6,287 nt of DNA from assembly GCA_947176565.1 (NCBI GenBank), contig CAMWRC010000080.1, forward strand, positions 1 through 6,287, given 5' to 3'. The notes beneath the pieces were generated by a model. The model had not been told where the DNA came from, did no database searches, and saw only the letters and a program-made list of their open reading frames with translations. This stretch comes from an uncultured Ruminococcus sp. GTDB lineage: Bacteria; Bacillota; Clostridia; Oscillospirales; Ruminococcaceae. This document shows positions 1-6,254 of the stretch, in pieces. The position numbers and the translations under genes are program-made. The first letter of the stretch is position 1, and every line of letters starts with the position of its first letter.

Positions 1-1
1 C

Positions 2-1912
2 GCTGTGGTAATCAGATGAAGCAACCCACAGACGGAGAATATCCGCGCCGTACTTGTCAGTTATTTCATGCGGGTCGATTCCGTTTCCGAGGGATTTATG
101 CATTACTTTTCCCTCTCCGTCAACTACCCAGCCGTGAGTACATACTGCCTTGTAAGGAGCGCAGCCGTGATATACAACAGATGTAAGGAGCGATGACTGG
201 AACCAGCCTCTGTACTGATCGGCTCCCTCAAGATAAAGGTCAGCAGGGAAACTGAGACTATCAAACTGTTCCATTACGGAAGTATGAGATACACCGCTGT
301 CAAACCATACGTCCATTATATCATATTCTTTTGTAAATTCACCGCAGCCGCATTCACATTTCACGCTTTCGGGAATAAATTCGCTGGCTTCCTTTGTCCA
401 CCATGCATCTGAACCCTCAGAACGGAAAAGGTCAGCTATAGCTTTTATTGTTTCGTCAGTATAAATCGGCTTGCCGCAGTCTTTACAGTATACAACCGGA
501 ATCGGCACACCCCATGTTCTCTGACGGCTTATGCACCAGTCGCTTCTGTCGCGAACCATGCCCTTGATTCTCTCCTCGCCCCATTCGGGAATCCACTGAA
601 CGCCCTCGATAGCCTTTATAGCTTCGTCCTTGAATCCGTTCACTGAACAGAACCACTGTTCCGTTGCGCGGTAGATAATCGGGCTGCTGCATCTCCAGCA
701 GTGAGGATACTGGTGAACGATTTTCTGTGTAGCAAGCATAGCACCTGTTTCTGTGAGCTTTGCAGCGATTGCCTTATTAGCCTCATCAGTATCCATGCCC
801 TCAAATTCGCCGGCTTCCGCTGTCTGTCTGCCCTTTGAATCAACACATACAATAATACCTATATCATCATAGTTCTTGCAGACTTCAAAGTCCTCGACGC
901 CGTATCCCGGAGCTGTATGAACACAGCCTGTACCACTTTCAAGCGTTACATGGTCGCCGACGATTATCGGTGACGGACGGTCATAAAGCGGGTGCTTTGT
1001 TTTCATTCCCTCAAGCTCTGCACCTGTGAATATATGTTCTGTTGTATAATCGGTAATGCCTGCCGTCTCCATAGTTGTGCGGACGAGTTCTTCAGCCATT
1101 ACATAATATTCGCCGTTTGCATGAACAAGAGTATAATTGTATTCAGGACCGAGACATATAGCGAGGTTGCCCGGAATTGTCCATGTAGTTGTTGTCCAGA
1201 TAACGAAATATATCTCTGAAATATCAAGCCCGAGATTTGTAAATATTCCCTTATCATCAGTTACATTGAATTTTACATAAATTGAATAGCAAGGGTCGTT
1301 GGAATATTCAATTTCAGCCTCTGCAAGAGCAGTATTACAGTCCGGACACCAGTATACAGGCTTTAAGCCCTTATACATATAGCCCTTTTTCGCCATTTCT
1401 CCGAATACCTCAACCTGTCTTGCCTCGTAATCCGGACGGAGCGTAAGATATGGATATTCATAATCGCCGATAGTTCCGAGACGCTTGAACTGCTTCATCT
1501 GATTCTGAACATGACTCATTGCAAAATCATGACAGTGCTTTCTCAGCTCAACAGGCGGAACTGCGCCGTTCTCAACGCCGATAGCTTTCATTGCTTTCAG
1601 CTCGATGGGCAGACCATGAGTATCCCAGCCGGGAACATACGGAGCTTTGAATCCGCTCATATTCTTGTACTTGACAATAAAATCCTTGAGCGTCTTATTC
1701 AATGCCGTACCGAGATGTATTTCACCGTTTGCATAGGGAGGACCGTCATGAAGAATAAATGTTGGTTTTCCCTCATTTTTTTTCATTATTGCGTAATAAA
1801 GCCTTTCACTTTCCCATTTTTCAAGTGTTTCAGGCTCACGCTTCGGCAGATTTCCGCGCATCGGGAAATCTGTTTTAGGTAAATTGAGCGTCAAATTATA
1901 ATCCTGTGCCAT
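2..1912 (-). CDS. ileS: Isoleucyl-tRNA synthetase, N-terminal 637 codons (3' end outside window)
   Basis: Class I aminoacyl-tRNA synthetase that charges tRNA-Ile in the cytoplasm and edits misactivated valine. The frame is open from ATG 1912 to the left edge, giving 637 residues of a protein usually a little over 900 long, so the C-terminal anticodon-binding part is missing. The HIGH-type signature is GPPYANGEIHLGTAL (57-71). The editing domain shows WTTTTWTIPGN (239-249) and GTGCVHTAPGYGVED (327-341), ending in the expected catalytic Asp 341. The Rossmann half resumes with WCISRQRTWGVPIP (459-472), DVWFDSG (534-540) and LEGADQYRGWFQSS (561-574). The KMSKS-type loop reads KVMHKSLGNG (602-611), with His where Ser is usual. 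Cysteine pairs at 476/479 and 519/521/523 sit in the connective region and could bind zinc. It follows divIVA after 91 bases. No in-frame ATG, GTG or TTG lies between the upstream AGGAGG and ATG 1912, which supports this start. The identification is secure. Confidence 0.97.
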   Translation of the reverse strand, partial: MAQDYNLTLNLPKTDFPMRGNLPKREPETLEKWESERLYYAIMKKNEGKPTFILHDGPPYANGEIHLGTALNKTLKDFIVKYKNMSGFKAPYVPGWDTHGLPIELKAMKAIGVENGAVPPVELRKHCHDFAMSHVQNQMKQFKRLGTIGDYEYPYLTLRPDYEARQVEVFGEMAKKGYMYKGLKPVYWCPDCNTALAEAEIEYSNDPCYSIYVKFNVTDDKGIFTNLGLDISEIYFVIWTTTTWTIPGNLAICLGPEYNYTLVHANGEYYVMAEELVRTTMETAGITDYTTEHIFTGAELEGMKTKHPLYDRPSPIIVGDHVTLESGTGCVHTAPGYGVEDFEVCKNYDDIGIIVCVDSKGRQTAEAGEFEGMDTDEANKAIAAKLTETGAMLATQKIVHQYPHCWRCSSPIIYRATEQWFCSVNGFKDEAIKAIEGVQWIPEWGEERIKGMVRDRSDWCISRQRTWGVPIPVVYCKDCGKPIYTDETIKAIADLFRSEGSDAWWTKEASEFIPESVKCECGCGEFTKEYDIMDVWFDSGVSHTSVMEQFDSLSFPADLYLEGADQYRGWFQSSLLTSVVYHGCAPYKAVCTHGWVVDGEGKVMHKSLGNGIDPHEITDKYGADILRLWVASSDYHS

Positions 1913-1916
1913 TATA

Positions 1917-1921
1917 TCACC
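1917..1921 (-). promoter_or_regulatory. ileS ribosome binding site GGTGA
   Basis: GGTGA lies 4 bases before the ileS ATG and pairs with the 3' part of the anti-Shine-Dalgarno sequence. The adaptor gene upstream uses the same element at the same distance (GGTGA, 4 bases, ATG), which supports its use here. A stronger-looking AGGAGGA at 1944-1950 is 31 bases from the start and too far to act directly unless the hairpin between them is folded. Confidence 0.6.
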
Positions 1922-1923
1922 GA

Positions 1924-1943
1924 TTACCGCTGTTATGCGGCAA
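1924..1943 (-). promoter_or_regulatory. Small hairpin between AGGAGG and the ileS start
   Basis: On the minus strand TTGCCGC pairs with GCGGTAA around the 6-base loop ATAACA, giving 7 pairs including one G-U. It begins directly after AGGAGGA (1944-1950). Folding removes 20 bases and leaves 11 bases between AGGAGGA and the ATG. It could bring a distant Shine-Dalgarno into range, or modulate initiation. The fold is seen in the sequence; the function is inference. Confidence 0.4.
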
Positions 1944-1982
1944 TCCTCCTTTCTTTATTTATAGTTGAAATTCAGAAACTAT

Positions 1983-1996
1983 TCCGGAATACCGGA
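1983..1996 (-). repeat. Short inverted repeat after divIVA
   Basis: TCCGG, loop TATT, CCGGA (minus strand) forms a 5-bp stem 7 bases after the divIVA stop. No T-run follows, so it is a poor intrinsic terminator. At most it is a minor mRNA end or processing element in the divIVA-ileS gap. The rest of that gap (1913-2003) holds the ileS leader elements and no recognisable T-box. Confidence 0.25.
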
Positions 1997-2003
1997 CAGT
2001 ATA

Positions 2004-2558
2004 TTATACTTCCTTGCTGCCTGCTGCAACAGCTGCCGCGATTTCCTCAGCGGTTTCAGTCACGCCCATTCCGTCATCCGACAAATCCGGCATTGACGAT
2101 ATAAGCTCCAGATGAGACTTATACATATCAAAAAGACTCTTTTTAAATTCTGCAACCTGACGGCGTGCATCTGTAAGTGCGTCCTTTTCCTTTGCTATTT
2201 CAAGGCGGTTTCTTTCCATTGCCTCAGCATGCTGACGTACAGCTTCGTCCTCAAGCTCTGCTGCTTTTGCCTGTGCTGCGGCAATAATTTCCTCCGCTTT
2301 CTGATTTGCCTCATTGATGACCTGATGTCCCTGTCTCTGTGCGCCAAGAAGAGCGTCCTTGAGCGCGTCCTCGTCTTTCATATATTCGCGTACCTTGTCG
2401 GCAAGTATCTGTATTTTGTTATTTGCTTCATTCCGGTCGCGTTCCATTTCGTCAAGCTCCGCCTCAAGCTGTGAAAGAAATTCGTCCATTTCCTCCTGCT
2501 TATATCCGAACGCAGCCTTTTCAAATCGTTTATTTCTTACATCTCTTGAAGTAATCAT
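2004..2558 (-). CDS. divIVA: Cell-division/polarity coiled-coil protein DivIVA
   Basis: Peripheral membrane scaffold that recognises negatively curved membrane at division sites and poles and recruits other proteins there. The protein is 184 residues. Residues 1-39 form the conserved N-terminal lipid-binding domain (MITSRDVRNKRF, then FGYKQEEMDEFLSQLEAEL). Residues about 28-150 are a long heptad-rich coiled coil full of Ala, Glu, Lys and Gln, and the tail (157-184) is acidic and Ala-rich. An upstream in-frame GTG at 2567 would add three residues, but that GTG is part of the ribosome binding site AGAGGTGA. ATG 2558 sits 5 bases after the site and gives the family-typical N-terminus. At the position of the Bacillus membrane-inserting Phe-Arg pair, this protein has Ala16-Phe17. 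It follows ylmH by 11 bases and precedes ileS, the standard Firmicutes order. Confidence 0.93.
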   Translation of the reverse strand: MITSRDVRNKRFEKAAFGYKQEEMDEFLSQLEAELDEMERDRNEANNKIQILADKVREYMKDEDALKDALLGAQRQGHQVINEANQKAEEIIAAAQAKAAELEDEAVRQHAEAMERNRLEIAKEKDALTDARRQVAEFKKSLFDMYKSHLELISSMPDLSDDGMGVTETAEEIAAAVAAGSKEV

Positions 2559-2563
2559 AACAT

Positions 2564-2571
2564 TCACCTCT
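2564..2571 (-). promoter_or_regulatory. divIVA ribosome binding site AGAGGTGA (decides start)
   Basis: AGAGGTGA overlaps the last two bases of the ylmH TAG stop and ends 5 bases before ATG 2558. The alternative GTG start lies inside this motif, so the ATG is the likely initiation codon. Confidence 0.75.
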
Positions 2572-3328
2572 AAATATATTTTTTCAGCACTATGTGTATC
2601 CGGTTTTTGCGGGTAAGACCATCAACCGAGTGCAGCACAAATCTGCCTGCTCCGCGTATTGACAGTATATCACCCTCCTTCATCTCATGAGATACTGATG
2701 TGACCGTAAAGTGGTTCACACAGGTTTTTTCACCGCGTATAAGCGCAGCCGCTTTCTCACGGCTTTTTCCTGAAGCAAGAGCTGCAATGCAGTCCAGCCG
2801 CAGAGAAGCCACGGTTCCGCTTATATCGGTAAATTCCTTTTTTACTTCAAGCTCAAAAGGAACGTCGTCGGAACACTTAACCCCTGTTCTTCCGATTTTT
2901 GATACTGTCGCTGTAATCAGTCTGGAAGCAGTTTCAGTAACGAAAGCCTGAGCGATACCATTTCCGGTTATAATATCGCCGATGACTTCGCGCTTGAACT
3001 TCATACCCATAAAAGTGCCTAAAAAATCCCTGTGCGAAAGCACATCTTCCTTGCGATACCTGAAAGTAACGCATTTTACAGGAAATTCCTCCATAATATA
3101 CTCTTCGCAGTAATCAGGAAAAAATGCAAGCATTTTTCTTTCAGCATTTTCATGACCGCCCCAGAATCTGTACATCAGACTGCCGCTGTTGTGTCTGCAC
3201 CACTGTTCAGCCATGACACACTGCTTCTCGTCGAGAAAATTTGAAAAGCTGTATGTACCGTTCCTTTCGGACTGCTCCGTCATATCGGCTAATCTTGCAT
3301 AAAAAAGCCTGTCAGCCTGACTGTTCAT
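2570..3328 (-). CDS. ylmH: YlmH family S4-domain RNA-binding protein
   Basis: Cytoplasmic RNA-binding protein of 252 residues, the usual family length. YlmH homologues are linked to division clusters and, in Bacillus, to rescue of stalled large ribosomal subunits; that role comes from the family, not from this sequence. The N-terminal and middle part carries the family signature LSHRDFLGTFMGMKFKRE (97-114), followed by GDII. Residues about 174-235 form an S4 domain (SLRLDCIAALASGKSREKA, then GEKTCVNH and EGDILSIRGAGRF), which binds structured RNA. The stop is TAG at 2570-2572. The start ATG shares its A with the sepF TGA (TGATG). Only a weak GGTGT lies upstream, so translation is probably coupled to sepF. 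In Bacillus ylmG sits between sepF and ylmH; here it is absent. Confidence 0.93.
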   Translation of the reverse strand: MNSQADRLFYARLADMTEQSERNGTYSFSNFLDEKQCVMAEQWCRHNSGSLMYRFWGGHENAERKMLAFFPDYCEEYIMEEFPVKCVTFRYRKEDVLSHRDFLGTFMGMKFKREVIGDIITGNGIAQAFVTETASRLITATVSKIGRTGVKCSDDVPFELEVKKEFTDISGTVASLRLDCIAALASGKSREKAAALIRGEKTCVNHFTVTSVSHEMKEGDILSIRGAGRFVLHSVDGLTRKNRIHIVLKKYI

Positions 3329-3822
3329 CAGATAAATACACCGTTGTTTTCAAGTTCGCCTACAAGGTCCTCTCCGATAAATCCGACATTATAGGGTGTT
3401 ATGATATAGGTAAGATTTGCCACAGGCTTCAGGCTTCCGCCGTTTGCATATGCAACGCCGACAAGAAAATCAATTATTCTTCTCTTGTTTTCCGGAGACG
3501 CCGTTTCAAGATTGAGTACAACTGTCTTTTTAGCCAGAAGATGGTCAGCTATTTGTTTTGCGTCCGTAAATGCCGAGGGCTTTACAAGTACGACCTGAAG
3601 CTGTGCGGTTGTCTGTATATTCACAACTCTGTTGCTTCTGCGCATAGCCTCTGCGGTAGCTTCTTCGCGTTCTGCTGGTGTTGTGGGGAAATTTGAAGGT
3701 GCCGGCTGTGGACGTTCAGGACGTACCGGCGGCTGCTCCGGTTTCACAGGAGTGTCATTAACTTCTTCGTCCTCGTCATCGTTTGCAAGGAAAAAATCCT
3801 TTACTGTATCAAACAATTTCAT
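3328..3822 (-). CDS. sepF: Cell division protein SepF
   Basis: Membrane-bound FtsZ partner that bundles and anchors FtsZ filaments at the septum, overlapping in role with FtsA. The protein is 164 residues. Residues 1-12 (MKLFDTVKDFFL) form the amphipathic helix expected to insert in the inner leaflet. Residues 13-60 are a disordered acidic, then Pro-rich linker. Residues about 73-148 are the SepF core: LQVVLVKPSAFTDAKQIADHL, then KTVVLNLE, RIIDFLVGVAYANGG and TYIITPYNV. The C-terminal tail GEDLVGELENNGVFI is an unremarkable extension. ATG 3822 has GGAG 7 bases upstream. The gene follows a 95-base gap containing a long hairpin, so it may have its own promoter or control point, and it overlaps ylmH by one base. 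Confidence 0.95.
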   Translation of the reverse strand: MKLFDTVKDFFLANDDEDEEVNDTPVKPEQPPVRPERPQPAPSNFPTTPAEREEATAEAMRRSNRVVNIQTTAQLQVVLVKPSAFTDAKQIADHLLAKKTVVLNLETASPENKRRIIDFLVGVAYANGGSLKPVANLTYIITPYNVGFIGEDLVGELENNGVFI

Positions 3823-3855
3823 ATGTTTACTCCGTTCTCCGCATTTTTGACTTAC

Positions 3856-3890
3856 CGTTCCCCGAATTCATGCGGTGAATACGCGAAACG
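3856..3890 (-). promoter_or_regulatory. Long imperfect hairpin in the sepF leader
   Basis: On the minus strand the arms CGTTTCGCGTATTCA and TGAATTCGGGGAACG flank the loop CCGCA. Thirteen of 15 arm positions pair, one of them a T-G wobble, with one G-G and one T-T mismatch inside the stem. It lies 33 bases before the sepF ATG and ends 22 bases before its GGAG site. No T-run follows on either strand, so it is not a standard terminator. It may be an RNA structure (processing, stability or translational control of sepF) or a protein-binding dyad. The structure is seen in the sequence; its role is unknown. Confidence 0.5.
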
Positions 3891-3917
3891 AACAATTGCA
3901 GCAGAAATCACTGCATA

Positions 3918-4634
3918 TCACAGATAATTTCTTTTTCCGAAAATACCCGTTCCTATTCTGACTATAGTTGAACCGTGCTTTACAGCATCAACATAATCAT
4001 GTGTCATACCCATTGAAAGATGTTCGATTTCAGTTCTTTCAATGTGTGCGTCCTTTACCTTGTGGAACAGTTCTTCCATTCTGCCGAGGAATACATCGCT
4101 TTCAGACGGAGGAGGTATTGTCATAAGTCCCCTGACGCGTATATTCTCAAGCTGTGCAAGCTGTTCGACGAGTGGTATAAGGCTGTCCGGAGAAACTCCG
4201 CTTTTCGATTCTTCTCCGCCTATATTTACCTCACACAGAATGTCCATAATCTTATTATGCGCTGCTGCAAGGCGATTTATTTCCGATGCAAGTTTCAGAC
4301 TGTCAACCGATTGTATCATGTCAACATCGTCAATGATATATTTTACCTTATTCGTCTGTAAATGACCGATAAAGTGTATACGCGGCAGACTGCCTGAACC
4401 GGAATCTTTTAGATAGCTGTCTTTCTTTGAAAGATATTCCTGAACTCTGTTTTCTCCGAGCAAATCCAGTCCAAAATCAAAAACCCAGTTTACGACTTCC
4501 GGAGGAACAGTTTTGGTGACTGCCATAATCTCAACTTTACCGCCGTCACTGCGGTACTTGTCATATGATTCTTTTATATTGGCGGTTATTATCCTGAGAT
4601 TCTCCCCGATGTCATCATAACTGTAATTACTCAT
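3918..4634 (-). CDS. yggS: YggS/YlmE family PLP-binding protein
   Basis: Cytoplasmic single-domain TIM-barrel protein (PLPBP/COG0325 family) that binds pyridoxal 5'-phosphate and keeps PLP and amino-acid pools in balance; no enzymatic reaction is established for the family. It is 238 residues, of usual length. Seen motifs are AVTKTV with the PLP lysine Lys41, GENRVQE (60-66), HFIGHLQTNK (87-96), VNIGGEESKSG, RGLMTIPP, LSMGMTHDY, and the phosphate-binding RIGTGIFGKR (226-235). A TTG one codon upstream (4637) is possible, but ATG 4634 is the better start: AAGGGAGAGG lies 6 bases before it. The first 8 bases overlap the end of the adaptor gene, implying translational coupling. In Bacillus the homologue ylmE also sits just upstream of sepF, so this is the ancestral division-cluster position. 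Confidence 0.95.
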   Translation of the reverse strand: MSNYSYDDIGENLRIITANIKESYDKYRSDGGKVEIMAVTKTVPPEVVNWVFDFGLDLLGENRVQEYLSKKDSYLKDSGSGSLPRIHFIGHLQTNKVKYIIDDVDMIQSVDSLKLASEINRLAAAHNKIMDILCEVNIGGEESKSGVSPDSLIPLVEQLAQLENIRVRGLMTIPPPSESDVFLGRMEELFHKVKDAHIERTEIEHLSMGMTHDYVDAVKHGSTIVRIGTGIFGKRNYL

Positions 4635-5940
4635 CAAGATCCTCTCCCTTTATCATTATATCATCATACAGCGCAAGATACGATGAATCATCATCATGTA
4701 TTTTTGAAAGAACATAATCGCTGCCCTCATATTTGACATCTATTTTCTTGAACACTACCTGTTCACCTTTCATTATATACACGCCCTTTGAATTGACTGT
4801 AGCGATTCCGCCGTCCGGCTCACCCTCGGAATTTGTGGTTTCCTCATCAGTAGGAGCAAAACGTATTGCTTCCCTCGGCACTTTCAGACCGATGTATTCG
4901 CCTTTGATTATCTCGCATTTCTGCGCACGGTGAGCAACAAGTTCCTCACTGAATCTGTTGCACTTCACTATAATAATACTGCGGCTCGGGTCTCCGTCGT
5001 CGCGTATATCCGTTATTATCGCTTCAAATACATCATCTGTCGTATCGAATTTAAGGTCAACATAATTTCCTGTGGTATATTCTTTACGGGAATTGTCAAT
5101 AACACCGGCGAGATACCAGCTGTATCCGTCAATAAGCTTTCCGGCTATACCTCTGTCCTCGCTTTCCCTGTCCTCGATGCTTCCGAGCTGCTCGATAGTG
5201 AGCTTGTCCAGATTTTCGGGAGTAAGTTCAGTTTCATAGCCGTCGCTGTAACTTACAAAATATGCGGATTCGTCAGATATTATTGTTTCTGTCGGAGCAG
5301 ACGCACTTGATTTAAGCTCCGCAAGCTGTGCGTTAAGGTCAATTATCTGCTGCTGAAAACCTGTGACCTGCTGTGTGATTATCTGATATGTACTCATATT
5401 TACGAGCAGGCTTTCCATTTCTTTTTTCAGTGATGTATAATCTTTCATATCACGGTTATACAGAAGTGTTCTGTAACTCTCGCTGATATTTTCTGAAAGT
5501 CCCGACGGCTGCGCTGATTCCAGCGTACCCGGATTCTGTATTTTTTCCAGTATACTAAGCTCATTTTCGAGCTGTTTTATTTGTCTGTTGCGTGTTATCT
5601 GAACATCATCGGGGTAAACTTCCGCTATGACAGTTCCGCTTCCAGCCTTTCCGCCGTCTGCTATGTTGTAGCTGAGAATACCGTTTCCGCTGTATGTAAC
5701 TACTTTCTCTTTACGTATGAAAACGCCTTTGAACTGCTGCGATGATATTGCCTCGGATATCAGCGCAGTTTCTGTTTCCACGCTTTTGCCTTTGTTATTG
5801 AAGTTATATAATATACTGACAAACACGATGCACAGAAGCACAAGCACGATATTCCTCAGGAGCTTTATGATAAGCTTCGGCAACAATCGTCCTGCTGCCT
5901 GCCGCAGCTTTCTGCTCTCACTGTTGTTTTCATGCTTCAT
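4627..5940 (-). CDS. HlyD-like membrane-anchored adaptor protein, partner unknown
   Basis: A 437-residue protein with a basic N-terminus (1-28), one membrane helix (about 29-46, IVLVLLCIVFVSILYNF) and a large domain expected outside the cytoplasm. Residues about 72-110 resemble the first half of a lipoyl-like barrel hairpin (GVFIRKEKVV, then GILSYNIADGGKAGSGTVIAEV). Residues about 115-212 are helical with coiled-coil character and several Gln-rich stretches. A second half-motif follows (AYFVSYSDGYE, 226-236). The C-terminal part is beta-rich (GYSWYLAGVID, GNYVDLKF, GLKVPREAIR, GVYIMKGEQVVFKKIDV). This layout matches membrane-fusion adaptors of HlyD type, which usually join an ABC or RND exporter. 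No exporter gene is in the window, and the neighbours are division and RNA genes. The start ATG 5940 has GGTGA 4 bases upstream, 11 bases after hfq. The overall fold is likely; the function is unknown. Confidence 0.75.
   Translation of the reverse strand: MKHENNSESRKLRQAAGRLLPKLIIKLLRNIVLVLLCIVFVSILYNFNNKGKSVETETALISEAISSQQFKGVFIRKEKVVTYSGNGILSYNIADGGKAGSGTVIAEVYPDDVQITRNRQIKQLENELSILEKIQNPGTLESAQPSGLSENISESYRTLLYNRDMKDYTSLKKEMESLLVNMSTYQIITQQVTGFQQQIIDLNAQLAELKSSASAPTETIISDESAYFVSYSDGYETELTPENLDKLTIEQLGSIEDRESEDRGIAGKLIDGYSWYLAGVIDNSRKEYTTGNYVDLKFDTTDDVFEAIITDIRDDGDPSRSIIIVKCNRFSEELVAHRAQKCEIIKGEYIGLKVPREAIRFAPTDEETTNSEGEPDGGIATVNSKGVYIMKGEQVVFKKIDVKYEGSDYVLSKIHDDDSSYLALYDDIMIKGEDLDE
4641..4650 (-). 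promoter_or_regulatory. yggS ribosome binding site (decides start)
   Basis: AAGGGAGAGG ends 6 bases before ATG 4634 and lies inside the 3' end of the adaptor gene. The spacing favours the ATG over the TTG at 4637, which would leave only 3 bases. Confidence 0.6.
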
Positions 5941-5944
5941 TATG

Positions 5945-5949
5945 TCACC
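5945..5949 (-). promoter_or_regulatory. Ribosome binding site GGTGA of the adaptor gene
   Basis: GGTGA is followed by CATA and the ATG at 5940, in the 11-base gap after hfq. The ileS start has almost the same string (GGTGATATAATG against GGTGACATAATG), so this looks like a standard initiation signal in this genome. Confidence 0.6.
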
Positions 5950-5951
5950 GT

Positions 5952-6191
5952 TTATTCGGATTTCTCCGAAGTATCAAGTATTGATACCGGTCTCACGGGA
6001 ACTATAGTGGAAATTGCGTGTTTATAAACGAGCTGCTGTTTTCCGTCGCAATCGAATATTGCAACATAGTTATCAAAACCTCTTACCATGCCCTTGAACT
6101 GAAATCCGTTTGTAAGGATAACTGTAACAACGATACGTTCTTTACGGCACTGATTAAGAAAAACGTCCTGAAGATTGATATTTTTGTTCAT
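5952..6191 (-). CDS. hfq: RNA chaperone Hfq
   Basis: Sm-fold RNA chaperone that forms a hexameric ring, binds U-rich sRNA ends on its proximal face and A-rich mRNA on its distal face, and can promote their pairing. The protein is 79 residues, the short form usual in Firmicutes with almost no C-terminal tail. Conserved residues are visible: LQD with Gln8 (7-9), [19 protein letters not shown] (Sm1, 11-29), GFDNY (38-42), and the Sm2 core [10 protein letters not shown] (56-65) with the Tyr-Lys-His proximal pocket. The rim segment is RKER (16-19), more basic than the RKEN of Bacillus subtilis Hfq. ATG 6191 has GGAG 7 bases upstream. In many Firmicutes hfq follows miaA; what lies upstream here is outside the window. 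Downstream, the adaptor gene follows after 11 bases. Confidence 0.96.
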   Translation of the reverse strand: MNKNINLQDVFLNQCRKERIVVTVILTNGFQFKGMVRGFDNYVAIFDCDGKQQLVYKHAISTIVPVRPVSILDTSEKSE

Positions 6192-6230
6192 ACAAATTCT
6201 CCGTTCATATTTTCTGATATTTCATAGTTA

Positions 6231-6254
6231 CAGACGGAGCAATTAATCCGTCTG
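6231..6254 (-). repeat. Perfect 8-bp dyad in the hfq leader
   Basis: CAGACGGA and TCCGTCTG flank the 8-base centre TTAATTGC (minus strand), 39 bases before the hfq ATG. On the minus strand the T-run comes before the dyad rather than after it, and TAACTATGAAA follows, so it does not look like a terminator of an upstream gene. It may be an operator or an mRNA leader hairpin for hfq. The remaining leader (6192-6287) is AT-rich and contains no gene that I can support. Confidence 0.45.

Noticed and set aside
992..1882. Plus-strand and minus-strand open frames over the ileS region
   Set aside because: They lie antisense to, or out of frame with, a continuous and highly conserved IleRS reading frame. 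Their products are Cys- and Phe-rich with no recognisable motif.
1917..1943. Eight-codon leader peptide (TTG to TGA) before ileS
   Set aside because: The TTG directly abuts AGGAGGA with no spacer, and the peptide contains no Ile codons, so attenuation by isoleucine supply is not supported.
1955..2000. Sigma-A promoter for ileS using TATAAA in the divIVA-ileS gap
   Set aside because: The TATAAA is reasonable, but at 17-18 bases upstream there is only CGGAAT or similar, so no credible -35 is present.
2559..2567. GTG start for divIVA three codons upstream
   Set aside because: The GTG is part of the Shine-Dalgarno AGAGGTGA, and the ATG at 2558 gives the conserved N-terminus.
4635..4637. TTG start for yggS
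   Set aside because: It is directly followed by an ATG with better spacing to AAGGGAGAGG.
2112..6227. Plus-strand open frames opposite divIVA, ylmH, sepF, yggS, the adaptor gene and hfq
   Set aside because: Each is a shadow of a confidently identified minus-strand gene, and none has a family motif.
6231..6254. Intrinsic terminator of a gene upstream of hfq
   Set aside because: In the direction of transcription the T-run precedes the stem instead of following it. On the plus strand the stem is followed by A residues.
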